This document shows, in pieces, positions 48,684 through 59,485 of a DNA stretch of 64,000 bases. How positions within the stretch are numbered: the first letter of the stretch is position 1; every line of letters begins with the position of its first letter. The notes under the pieces are model-generated. The model saw only the letters and a list, made by a program, of their open reading frames with translations, had not been told where the DNA came from and did no database searches. Position numbers and translations under genes: made by a program. Origin of the DNA: Ectocarpus siliculosus (taxonomy: Eukaryota > Sar > Phaeophyceae > Ectocarpales > Ectocarpaceae); the NCBI GenBank assembly GCA_000310025.1, contig FN649728.1:1264883-1328882 (forward strand). The letters are read 5' to 3'.

Positions 48684-50539
48684 CATTTGGCTTCCTTTCG
48701 GCACGTTGCCTCCAGCGTGAAAGTGTAGCTAGGTTTCGCGGCGTGCAATCATGGTTTGGGTGAGGAGGGAAACGAGGGAAGGGCAGCAGCAGCACGATTC
48801 TTAATGGAAGAAGGAGTTTTTTCCATCGAACGGGTGGTCCTGTGAAATGATATGAGGGTTTTCGTCTATGAGATCGATGCAAAATGGAACGTGTCACTCA
48901 CTGCGACTTCAAGTAAATATTTCATCACCGAGTGACACGCCTTACAGTATCATTTCGGACTGCGTGGACGTGATAAGGATACTTCGCATTCGATAGCTGC
49001 CACAGAGTGCACGCAAGCGAGGTTGTTGCACATGGTTGGGCCGACCCGCAAGCATGCTAGGGTTGCAGTAATATACGTTTCCTACGGAGATAAATAGGTC
49101 AGGTAGCGTACTCTTGGGAGAAACCGGTTTCTCTTTTTCGTTGACGCGCGCGTCATCCGACACCATGTTGCAACAAATCGACCAATCACGCCTCAGTATC
49201 CGCAAGAACTATCAACTACGGAAACAATCCCGGAAGGAAAATAAACCTCGAAAAAGCATGCTATGTTTATGGGTGGACGGGCTGCTGCGTGGTCCGGCCA
49301 GGTTTGACACCAACCCGCACCTGTGCCTGACATCGCGCTCAACCCAAGAAGGAGCGAAAGTGCGGGAAAAGTACTCGAGTAGTGCCCACATTGTGCACAA
49401 ATCTACGGAGTCGTCTACAGCCCGAACAAGTGCGTGTCTCGTGTCGTTTACTCGCAATAGCGTCGCGCGTGTTTCATCCTTGAGTTGATACGGAATGGCA
49501 CGGTAACTCCCGTCGTACTGTAGCTGGCCACCGACCGAGAAGACAGAGGAAAGGGACGTGGAAGGTGGCACTGCCTACACCACGAAACCTCCTATTCTTG
49601 CACGATGGAGGGAACATGGTGGTGGTGGTATTATGATTGGGTGTACATGACAGAGTCACTCACTCAGGCTGGGTGGTGAGCCTCGCGGCCGTGGCTTTTT
49701 CGGTGTTTTGCTCGACCTACAAGTGGCATCGTTTACTAAATATAAATCTTGATATGTTCATGCGTCGCCGCCTGACAATAGCACGTGCAAGACATGTCGG
49801 ACAAAGCGATATAGCACAAAATAAATAAGCACACAGACCCCACCGTTCCCACTCGACATACGAGACCAAGAAATAAATCATGCGTACAAAACCAAAATCA
49901 CGCGTATCGAGAATCACCTCGCGATGCTTGACATTCTAATATTTCTCCCCGCCTATGCAAAGGTCGGACATGTTTGCAAAGATCAAGGCACGGGTGATAC
50001 GAATTCTGCATTTTGCCAACAAGCCATCAAAGACAATGCACCCCTCATATCCGTACTATGCCGAAATATTCCATGCCTTGTTTTGGCCGGCCAGGCTCTA
50101 CCCCCGCTGCATGCTGGTACATGGCGAGTCTTGCAGCCATGCTTAAAAATATTAGGAACACCGGAAAAAGAAAACAGACACTTCCAGCAGTATTCACATC
50201 TGGTAATGGCTGCAATGGAAGAGACGGGATTAAACGACAACAATTAGGCCAAATGCTTTGGCACGAATTCGTCAGGAAGACGTTCAAGCCCGCGAGCCTC
50301 GAACAAAAGATCGACTTGAAGGGGGGTGGGCTTAAATCTGCACCGATCACTCCTCCTCCATGTATAGACCTGACCCTGGCCTAACTGGGGTAAGACACAT
50401 GCCCCCACCACGCTACCTAGTGCTAATCTGAGCGCGACCACCCCGAAGAAACGAGGAACTTCCGCTTCCAGAGGCGGTTTTATCCTACATTGGTCGCAAG
50501 GTTGGGCGCTTTGACCTCCGCCAGCGCCTGCGGCGCTTT
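48684..50539. other. Convergent intergenic stretch
   Basis: It lies between the 3' ends of the PIH1 gene and the membrane/coiled-coil gene. I see no gene or repeat family here. Confidence 0.5.
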
Positions 50540-53500
50540 TTACCATGCTGGGCTTCTCGCTAGAAAATCTTCCATGTCGCTAGCCGCCGTGTCGCTGGGC
50601 TCAGCTCTGGGGTCAAGTCTTGGGGAACGCTTGTTCTCGTACACGGACGCTAAGCTTGCCGCTAGCTTCGCTTCCTCAGACTCATACACCTCACCGTCGC
50701 TGTAAGCGCTGTTCCGATCGTTCCCAATGTTTTCGTCGAAATTGTCCGGCTTTCGGTGGTAGCAAGTTTTGCACCCGCCGTTCTCGATGACTTGGGTCAA
50801 CGCTGCGGCAGGGGCGGCGTGAGGGTGTTGCGAGAAGCATGTACAATCAAGCACCGAGGAAGATCTTGAGAAGCTTCGTTACCACCAAAATTGTTTAGGT
50901 CAGCAAACGTTGGACAGGGAAATACATTTCACTCAACACTCAGCGCTTGATACGGGCCTCACCAATAAACAATTGCTACGACAAGGGCCTTCCTTCACGC
51001 GTGTTCTACTCACCACCCACGGGCTTCCCGGCGTCAAGCAGAGCTTGGATGAGGTCTGCCTTGTTGTTGCACAAGGATATGTCCACTTCCGCGGCGTTTG
51101 ACGTGCGACAGAGCTCGTCGAGGGGCTTAGCCTGAAGGAGAGCCCTCCATGCCGCCCCTCCCACTTCCGGGAAACGGTCGAGCAGGGAGGGTTGCGAGCA
51201 ACACAGCTCGCCGAAGGCTTCTACAAGGCCAGGGTCCAGTCCGCCGAGGACAAGGCCCTCTGGTGGGAGCAGGCAGATTGAAGAGGAGAGCTCCAGCAGG
51301 TAGCACACGACGTTGCTCCAGGTGGGTGTGTGCGCCGCGGCGTGGTCGGCCCAGAAATGTTTCAACGAGTTCGTGATGTTCAGGAAATCGGAGTCGAAAA
51401 CGTACTGCTTGGCCGTGGCCGGAGGCTTTAGCTGTAGGGTACAAAAGGAAAACATACGGCGGGGGTTGTGATGCAGCGCACCTCCAAAGAAATGGTATGC
51501 AGGGCTTTGGAACGAAATCTTTATGATCCCGGCGACCGAAACTTGGTTGCAGGAAGTAATTCCTAGGATGGAGCCCGGAAATACCATTCATTACTATCCC
51601 AACCTGGATAGACTACATAATTATTTGGCAATGTGCAGTCGACCCACCGAGACTCAACCACGTACCTGGGCATGTTTTCTGTAACTGGTTGCTACCATGA
51701 TGATCCCGGCCATTTTATGGGCATCCAGGGTTTCCAGATGAGGCCTTAGCCTAAGTACCTTGCAGCAACAGGTGTGCGCCTTGTCAAGGAGTCCAAGGTC
51801 TTCCCCTCCGGTACCTGTAAACTGGTTGAGGTACATCCCGGCCTCGCTCAACGAATTCTGGAGTTTTGATAGCTGCCGTTTTCAGGGGAACGAAAGGCGG
51901 GTTGGGTTTCGCGGCGGAGGGAAAACGGCGCACGAAGTATGTAGCGTGGAGTCTCAGGGGCATGAAGTGTTTTTCATCCTTTAGAATACAGCCATTCATC
52001 AACGCGGAAGTACTTGGCCGTCACATCCTTTTTCTGTTCCCGCACCGCGACGGTGGTTTCCCAGGCTATCAGTCCCGACTTCAAAGGTCGTAAGTTGCTC
52101 TACAGTCACGTCAACGCGTAGATACTTTGCACTCACTTCCTTTTGCTGTTCCCGCATCACGTAGGTCGCTTCCAAGGCGATCAGCCCCGACTTGACGTCG
52201 TTCAGTCTCGACGACACGTCCTGGAAATAAAGAGAGTTTTCTTCTCGAGCCTGGTCCATGGACAATTGGAGCTCGCCCATAACGCACCGCAAGTCTTGCA
52301 GGGACCTGTAAATCACTGCCGTCCCCTGGCGCAAAGTGTGGTTCACCTCCAGTAACCCGGTCACGACTTCGTTCCGCACTCCCTCCACGTTCTCGATAAC
52401 GGTGTCTAGATCCGTATGCACGGCAGCCACACCTTTGATCAGCTGCATAAAAGAGTACACGCGTAGGAAGGAGCCGATCAAAGCGACAGGGTGGAGAGGG
52501 AAAAGTTGACGTCAACATTAAGGAGGGGAATAGGCAAGCATCCGAAATTTTCCTTACCGCTTACTTTTCATACCCTTTGATAATGTTCAAACCACCACAC
52601 TGTACCGCTACTGGCAAGGGGAACGAGCGAAAACTGCACCCCATCATCTGCAATCCGCCTGAAACGAACACCAAGAGCTGTTCAGTCTCCGAGAAAACGA
52701 TATGTTGGCAGGGTGCACAGCAACAGTAATGCCCACGAGCAAGAGAGCACACTCCATGAATGATCTCGTCTTTACAACTTCGAGGGATGTGTCTATGTAG
52801 GATGTGAATGTTTCACGAGCAACGTGGCAAAGAAAGGCGATTCGCCCCATCGCAATCTTACTCGCAATGATGGGTTCTCTCCACTCTGTCCTGTGTCCGA
52901 GGGTAGCAAATCGCTATGTATTTTGAGCCTCTACATTTTTTTGATTCCGTTTCCTGGACTCTCCTCTCGAGGTCCGGATGATTGTGTGCTTAATCGCCAA
53001 GGTGAGACGCTTCGATTGAATGTGGATAGCGGTATCATCGTGACCACGAAAAATCGTTGCGTTTGCGTTCGAGGTAGCTTGACCGACGGTGAACTTCTTC
53101 GTACGCTGCTCACAGTGTAGACTCTTCGGCGGTCACACCTCGTCCACCCATTCCTACCACCTCACCCATTCTTACCACCTCGCGGGACAACACTGCAGAA
53201 TGTCCGGCCTCCTCACCTGATCTGTGCCGTAACGAAAGTCATTGCCAACGCCCACAAGTTCGTCCGCTACGGCTTGGATGGCCGATTGTTGGCTCGCAGC
53301 AGTTTCCGACAGATCACGAAAGTCGCCCCGCACGTCCAAAAACCCTTCCGCTAGGGCCTGACTGGTCCGCCCTTGTCTGGCGACCAGCTCCGAAAGACCG
53401 AGCTGCATCTGATGTTTTGTAGTAGCGAGATACACATATGAAGGGCGATTGTGGTGCTGCGAAGTGGACACACGGTAGTAGGGTGTTGCGTACGGTAAGG

Positions 53501-54154
53501 TCTGAAGTACGGTGGCTTGCACGGTCTGAACTACGTGGTTTCGTTGGATTCAAGCCACAACAAAGAAAACAAAGGGAACCAGCAACTATTGCACTACTTC
53601 TCACAAGCACAATATAAGAGATAGGCTCTCGGCAAAAATACCCCTTGGCCGTCGGCATTGTTGGAAAGGACCACAATTCGGCGGCTTTCGTCCCCGACCT
53701 CCATGGATCGATTCCAACGTAGACTACCCTTCACGTATATGCGAGCGGTTTCGGAGCAAGAGTGGAGCTGAGAGAGAGCGAGAGCTTGGGCGTGGGAGAT
53801 GAAGAGGAAGGCTCGAACTGACCGACAGCGTTATTGAGCTTTTCTTACCTGACGTCGGTGTGTGGCGAACTCTGGTGACAAGCCGGTAATGGCCCGCTGG
53901 CGCAGCGTTCTTGACCCGAAAAACTTTCTTTGCGCCTTCATGGCCAGTTCCGTCCCAACCGCCATGATCGCGCCTTCCACGGTGTCGCATTCGGGACCGA
54001 ACTCGACGTTTATCTCCACGCTGGTGTCGCCTGCGCCCGGTTTATTGTAATCTTCTGTCTCCCGCCGGCGGCGAGCAGAATACCGATTCGCTACCCACCG
54101 CCCGGCCAAGAACAATGTCGACGCCAGCTGAATGCATAGGTAGGCTTCAGCCAT
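50540..54154 (-). CDS. Orphan membrane-anchored coiled-coil protein
   Basis: Exons: 54154-53849, 53408-53217, 52442-52137, 51872-51666, 51431-51014 and 50802-50540; phases 0, 0, 0, 0 and 1 agree, total 563 residues. The N-terminus MAEAYLCIQLASTLFLAGRW looks like a short signal anchor followed by a basic SARRRRE stop-transfer. Exons 2 and 3 are heptad-like (LVARQGRTSQALAEGFLDV; TVIENVEGVRNEVVTGLLEV), predicting a parallel helical bundle. Exon 5 is helical and globular (NVVCYLLELSSSICLLPPEG). The tail has a CKTCYHRK pair of cysteines and ends acidic. I do not recognise the family. An in-frame 54-bp candidate exon (52078-52025) duplicates the end of exon 3. Confidence 0.75.
52010..52205 (-). repeat. 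Tandem duplication (112-bp period) covering the end of exon 3
   Basis: CTGTTCCCGCA recurs at 52034 and 52146 with matching flanks on both sides. On the gene strand the exon end SGLIALEATYVMREQQKE is echoed by SGLIAWETTVAVREQKKD, each followed by a GTGA donor-like base string. Confidence 0.85.
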
Positions 54155-54929
54155 GACTACTCGGGTGCCCTAAGACAAACGGCAACGGCACGGGATAGAG
54201 AGGCAACACTAGTTTTAGCCGCCCAATGCCTGAACTTGCACCGGTGCGTGGTGCACGAAAGAAACGCGTGCTGTGAAAAGGAAAAGGCGGTTCAGGCTGA
54301 CGTCTTGCTGCAGCAGTTCTGTTACGGTAGTCTTACGCACGTGGGTTCACACAACCAAACTCCCCACAAAGAAAGACGTTCGATCTCGGTTCGACTTCAG
54401 GACCAGGTACGAACCCAGAGTACACATCCGGCAACGTTACTAGTGTACGCGAGTACTAGTACGTGAAGTGGAGCGGTAAATGCCATATTCGTATTGTAGG
54501 GGATTCGAGGCGTACCAGAATACCCGACAGGTTCATAGAGCGGCGACCCCCGACGCATACCCCGCCCCCCCCCCTGCATCTCCTGTCTGCTCGCCTTATC
54601 AATTTTTTTTATCGGTGGGTGGGGCCCGCCGAATGCTCGTGATATGACTTCTTTGTGTTTGTGAAAATAGTGTTTCTATTTCGCGTGTATGTTGTTGACA
54701 TCTATTCTGGCACCAGTCTAGATACAGTAGTGGGCCCTCTATAGTGCCGGTTGAATAGTGCCGGTGCCCGGTATAGTGCCGGTTAAATTTCTGGACACAG
54801 ACAGCGCCCTCAACAGTGCCGGTCCGGCACTATTGAGGGATGGCCCGTTATAGTGCCGGTTGGGCGCCGCTGTGCCCCCCAATAGTGCCGGTTCACTACC
54901 TGCTGTAGACACACACACACACTACCGGT

Positions 54930-55003
54930 CGCCCCGGTGGTCTAGTTGGTAGTATCCACGTTAACCTTCTAAGTTTCAGGTCATGGGTCCGAGCCCCGGC
55001 GAT
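54930..55003 (+). ncRNA. tRNA-like Pol III sequence (pseudo-tRNA or SINE head)
   Basis: TGGTCTAGTTGG (54938-54949) fits the A-box consensus TRGYNNARNNGG exactly. GGTCCGAGCCC (54986-54996) fits the B box with one change. The spacing matches a tRNA and a T-rich stop (TTTGTTTTTTTTT) follows. The acceptor stem does not pair and the anticodon stem around CTTCTAA has two mismatches, so this is not an intact tRNA. A weaker similar start is at about 55190. Confidence 0.6.
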
Positions 55004-55577
55004 TTGTTTTTTTTTCTTACTTTCGTTCCTGAAAGAATTGGAAGCAATTTCTCCTGAATTCGTTAGTAAATGATGCCTTGGTGCATCAACTTCACCGTTG
55101 ACGAGGGTGGGAGTACTGAACCCTCTCGCGATAAAAACAATCATAGGCATGTACCGCAGAAGGGGGTCCAGCCCCCCCCTCCTGTGTGACCCCGGTTGGG
55201 TCGTCTAGCTAGTCGTAGTGGAGGATGTGGGCCAGTGGGGCAGACGACAGAAACAATAATGGGAGAACGAAACAAACACACACATGTGTGGAGCTATGGC
55301 ATACTTTGTTTGAGTCATCTAGCTGCTGACACGATGACTGTTGGATCTTGGGAGTGTACGATTATCAAATTGGGAGATGCAGCATACCACGATATCCTGG
55401 TTTCGGCTGGGCTTGAATTAACCCTTTTGCTGTCCTCCGCTCTTTGCATCAGTGGCTTCCTAGGTTCGGGCGAGGGCATTTGTGTAGCTGAGATGTATGT
55501 CTACATGAAATATATATAATATGTAGAGAGAGTCGTATTAGCATTCGCATTTAGCGCATTGCGCATTTTTGGAATTT

Positions 55578-55659
55578 TGGCCCCCTTCCAGGGACCTTGA
55601 TTTGTACCCGCTGGCACTGACGTCTTTTCATTGGTCAGCCGGTTAGCGCGGTCGATGCT
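55578..55659 (+). repeat. CA-tailed short dispersed repeat, nearly complete
   Basis: CAGGGACCTTGATTTGTACC, CACTGACGTCTTTTCATTGG, CAGCCGGTTAGCGCGGTCGA then AATAATAAAAACACACACAC. It is the best copy for a consensus and is nested inside the transposon. Confidence 0.8.
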
Positions 55660-55707
55660 AATAATAAAAACACACACACACCACGACACACCAGAGACGA
55701 CAGACGC

Positions 55708-55830
55708 CACACCAGGTGCACCATGCCTTGTGCGGAAGGTGAACTGTGCCTTCAACAGGACAGAACGCCGCAAGACCTTCATGGCCACGTCTGCCAGGGA
55801 GGATGTGGCGGGCGGCTCCACGGCAATTGC
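55708..55830 (-). pseudogene. Gene-like exon fragment inside the transposon
   Basis: The minus strand reads VEPPATSSLADVAMKVLRRS then VLLKAQFTFRTRHGAPG, followed by a possible donor CTG|GTGTGG. The repeat at 55578-55659 comes just after it in transcript sense, as in real introns of this window. It could be a captured host exon or a remnant of an element gene. I do not recognise the product. Confidence 0.35.
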
Positions 55831-55844
55831 GGCATGCAGACATG

Positions 55845-56260
55845 AGAGAATTTGTTGCTGCTACGGAGTAAGGTTGGGGTACAGCTGTTGTAGCAATGGT
55901 TGTTTGCTTGTCTTCCGGTGCGCTTCCTGTCGTGCTTTTCTTTGTTTTTGTTTCTTCTTGTCACATCCAAGAGTTGCTGCTACGTCGCGAGGGCGGGGAG
56001 AACAGCTGTGGTAGAGTATGTAATGGCCATTTATTTTCCATGCGGTGCGCTTCCTGTCGTGCTTGTGTTCTTGGGGTTGTTTTGATTCTTTCTTGCGACA
56101 TCCAAGGGGGTGCGCCAGGCAGACATGAAAGAGTTGCTGCTACGTTGCGAGAGCGGGGAGAACAGCTGTGGTAGAGTGTGTAATGGTCGTTTATTTTTCG
56201 TGCGGTGCGCTCCCTGTCGTGGTTCTCTGTTGTCTTTTTTTATCTGGCAACATCGAAGGA
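55845..56260. repeat. About 150-bp tandem repeats inside the transposon
   Basis: Three imperfect units contain GAGTTGCTGCTACGT, GGCGGGGAGAACAGCTGTGG, TGTAATGG and GCGGTGCGCTTCCTGTCGTG. Confidence 0.8.
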
Positions 56261-56628
56261 GGGCAACGAGAACTTAGACGTCCACTAATAATACACATAT
56301 TCGATCCACGATCCACATCGTACTCTGTTGGCCCCGCAAAGCTCGAGCGCTGCACCATGAAATCAACACCTACTCAGTAGTGCCGGTCCGGCACTACTGA
56401 GGGATATTCGAAGCCTCAATAGTGCCGTACCGGCACTACTGAGGCACTATTATTCTGAATACTGCCGGTGCCCGGTATAGTGCCGCTTTTTTCTCTGGAC
56501 ACTACCCGGCACTATAGAGGGCCCACTACTGTAATACACTTATCTGCTGCTGATGTAGAAGCACGTGATGATAGAGATAGAAACAATATAGGCGTACAAT
56601 CACGAGATTCTCCGGGCCGCTTCTAGCG

Positions 56629-56840
56629 CCGTAGGTGACGAAAGATATCACACCCCCTGGGCCGATTATCAAAACCTCGATTTTCTCCGCAGCAGAAGAG
56701 TAGATGCGCCAAAAACGGTGGTGTTGAAGCCGTCTTGTCGAGAGCTTTCCGAAAACATATCGTTTTATTTATGCATTTCCTTTGTCGTGAAGAATACGAC
56801 AAACCGGGCAAGGAGGTGTGGTATCTTGCGTCACCGACGG
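56629..56840. mobile_element. MITE-like inverted-repeat element, copy 2
   Basis: Left end CCGTAGGTGACGAAAGATAT; right end, reversed, CCGTCGGTGACGCAAGATAC. Both continue with CACACC.CCT. It has the same arms as copy 1. Confidence 0.75.
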
Positions 56841-57040
56841 TATTTGTTTTGTTGGCACCATTGATGGTGTTGCTCATCGCAGAGAGTGTACTTCTTTTTC
56901 ACCACAATAAAGCTATCATGGTTTGGTTCTGTCCAAAACTACAGTAATGCTGTATCCGTGGGTCCACGGGGTTATGCTGAACTCGAGAAGAAGGGCTATA
57001 CTGCTATATAGCCATCATGGACCAACACGCCGAAATCATG

Positions 57041-57120
57041 CCGCGAGGTTGCGTAACTTACCACACCCCTGGACGGACCGATTTTCAAAGCGCGGTTACT
57101 CCACGAGGAAGAGGACCCCA
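57041..57120. mobile_element. MITE-like element, half copy
   Basis: CCGCGAGGTTGCGTAACTTA, CCACACCCCTGGACGGACCG, then ATTTTCAAAGCGCGGTTACT. No matching right arm is found downstream, so it is a solo arm. Confidence 0.6.
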
Positions 57121-58431
57121 ACAACAGATAATACGTTCGCCACCAAAGGTATGGCTAAGACGAACACGCGCACAGCGGGTTAGAGCGGTCGGTGATGATA
57201 AAAAATACACGCACACAGCGGCAGCATTCGATACGAACATGGGAGCACAGCAGGTGATGAGGTTGCTACCTCAGACGGCAGAGCGTCACCAACCTCGCAG
57301 CGAGCGCCCAACGCGAAGTACACCCATGCATTTCCTACCCTCACCGCTTCAATGCAGTTGCATGTAGTTCTCTTGCCGCGGCTTTCACGCTGGAGGTGGA
57401 GAGTGAACAACCGGGGGGCGGGGGAGATCTCTCGGCCTGGTGAGACCTACTGCTTGTACCTCTTCGCAACGGTCTTTGGAACGTTACATGCGTGGAAATT
57501 TCTGCTAATTCATCTTGTAAATTGGCGGATTTGTCCGCAGAAACTTCCACGAACGCGAGGAACGGGCGGCGGGCTGTTTTATTCGGCTCTAAAAACGGAA
57601 TCTGTGCGCGCAGACTTTACACGTTACCCAGACAAAAGTAACAGATCGGCCACAGAATTCTTGGAGTAACGTGTGGCGGGTCCTTGCCGCTTTGCAGCGA
57701 AACCAGACCTAGAGTTGTAGAGTTAGAGTTGAGTGTGCGGCACAATAATAACGGATAGTCTGAGGTAAGGTTTGCGCTGGTTTGCAGTTGTGTGGAGATA
57801 TGGAGATGGGGCTGCTGCCAGCGAGCCCCTTTGAGAATTGCGCGGGGGAACACCCCACGGCACAAACTCGGCGGGAGGGGTGCAAAACTACAACGAGACC
57901 ATACACCACACCTCTTATTTAGTTGTCGTCGGGCCTTCCTTGCTTCAGTTGTAAGCTGTACCTTTTTTTTCGAGCAGCCAGCGATCGTGGCGAGAAGACG
58001 AGGACCAGAGGCAACACACGCAGACCACTGTATGTATTATTAGAGCATTGCGCATCTGGCGCCAGAGGAAAATCACCAAGGAAAGATAGATGGTGATTTG
58101 AACCACGGCAGCCTGGAGAGACAATGCAGGGTCCGAAGCCCCGAGGTCGTCAAAACCGTGGCAGAAACAAACAATCCCAGGGCTATCATACGCCCAACCT
58201 CGAAAACGAGATTGATGGTCAAACATTGAATTTTGAATTGCCCACGCAAACTCGCTCAGGGAGCTTTGTAAACCTCGACAAAATTACGATAAGGTCTTGC
58301 GGGTTCCGTACGACAGGTTTTTCTCTCCGGACGGTAGGGGACCACCGGCATGGGCACGGGGTCGCGGAGGATAATATGGTTTGGCTTCAGTACGTATGTA
58401 TCCGGTGGCATACAAAAAACAAGACCTGCAG

Positions 58432-58435
<4 letters not shown>

Positions 58436-58502
<67 letters not shown>
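58436..58502. repeat. (GA)n/(GATA)n microsatellite
   Basis: A long GA run interrupted by four GATA units. Confidence 0.95.
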
Positions 58503-58503
<1 letters not shown>

Positions 58504-59485
58504 TGCAGTAGAGTGCTGAAAGTTGACATGTTGAAAGTTTCAGAAACATGAGTTTCCCGTGGATGCCGATTGGTTCCCAACTTGGCGGGGTTCGGCGGCT
58601 AAGTTAGTAACGATGTCGACTGTGGGAAGTACATTTCTACCGCCTACCTATAAATAAGCCCCATTGTTTCGAGACAAGTGAGAGAAGCGGCCAACTTTTT
58701 CTAGAAAAAAGAGCGTTCCAAGCAGGGTGTGACAGAAAGACCACACCCTCGTGCCTACTCTCGGGTTGTGTACGTACGTAACGTTGAATACGCGTAGTAC
58801 ATTAGTCGGTTTTTCCCTGTGGAACCTTCGAAATGGGCTGATCTAATGAAGTCCTATGTATACGGCACGAATGTAACGCCCAGCGATGGGGGCTTGTGCC
58901 TACTTTGACTTCAACCATTCATTCTCCATCCAGTGATAGACTGTACCTCTCGCCAGAAGGAACGCCGGTTTTTACCCAAGAAAATAGCCGTCTGAAGAAC
59001 GGATAAGGGAATAACGACACACAAGAGAACACCAACAAGAGGATCGGACTAAGGAAGAGGAACTTGTACCTAAAGCAAGAAGCAAGGGCACAAGAAGTTT
59101 GGTAGAAAATAACCCAAAGAGCGAAACAATGCAAGGGGGAACACATCACAATAACGAACACAAGACCGCAAGAAGACCACGGTACAAAGTACAAGGAGCT
59201 AAATTACGAGGAAGCTAGATACGTCCCAAGGAACCAACAAGGACGGGGAGCATATACGAGCAAGAACGCGACGGAGCCAGGTGACAAGGAAACCAGGGAG
59301 TCAAGGACCACGTGCAAGAGAGCAAGGACATAACGACGGCAAGAAATGCAAATCCAACGAAACAAAATAACGCAGAAACAACCCTTTTCCCTCGGGAAAG
59401 ATGAAACTCGGTGAGAATACACCAAAACGAGGTCCTGGCGAGAGGTGCGTTAGGTTCTGGTGTAAGGCGGACGCAGCGAACCAGC

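Larger units (their letters stand above)
54725..56531. mobile_element. TA-flanked DNA transposon of pogo/Tigger style, likely non-autonomous
   Basis: The ends are perfect 26-bp inverted repeats starting CAGTAGTGGGCCCTCT and are flanked on both sides by TA (54723-54724 and 56532-56533). TA target duplications and CAGT-starting ends are typical of pogo/Tigger-type Tc1-mariner elements. Subterminal regions repeat TAGTGCCGG many times and hold palindromes such as AGTGCCGGTCCGGCACT. I find no DDE transposase frame in the 1807 bp, so it is probably mobilised in trans. The interior contains a tRNA-like sequence, a CA-tailed short repeat, a gene-like exon and tandem repeats. Confidence 0.8.
54155..59485. 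other. Repeat-rich intergenic region
   Basis: No host gene could be supported in these 5.3 kb. They hold a TA-flanked transposon (54725-56531), two MITE copies, a (GA)n run and unassigned sequence between 57130 and 59485. Confidence 0.5.
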
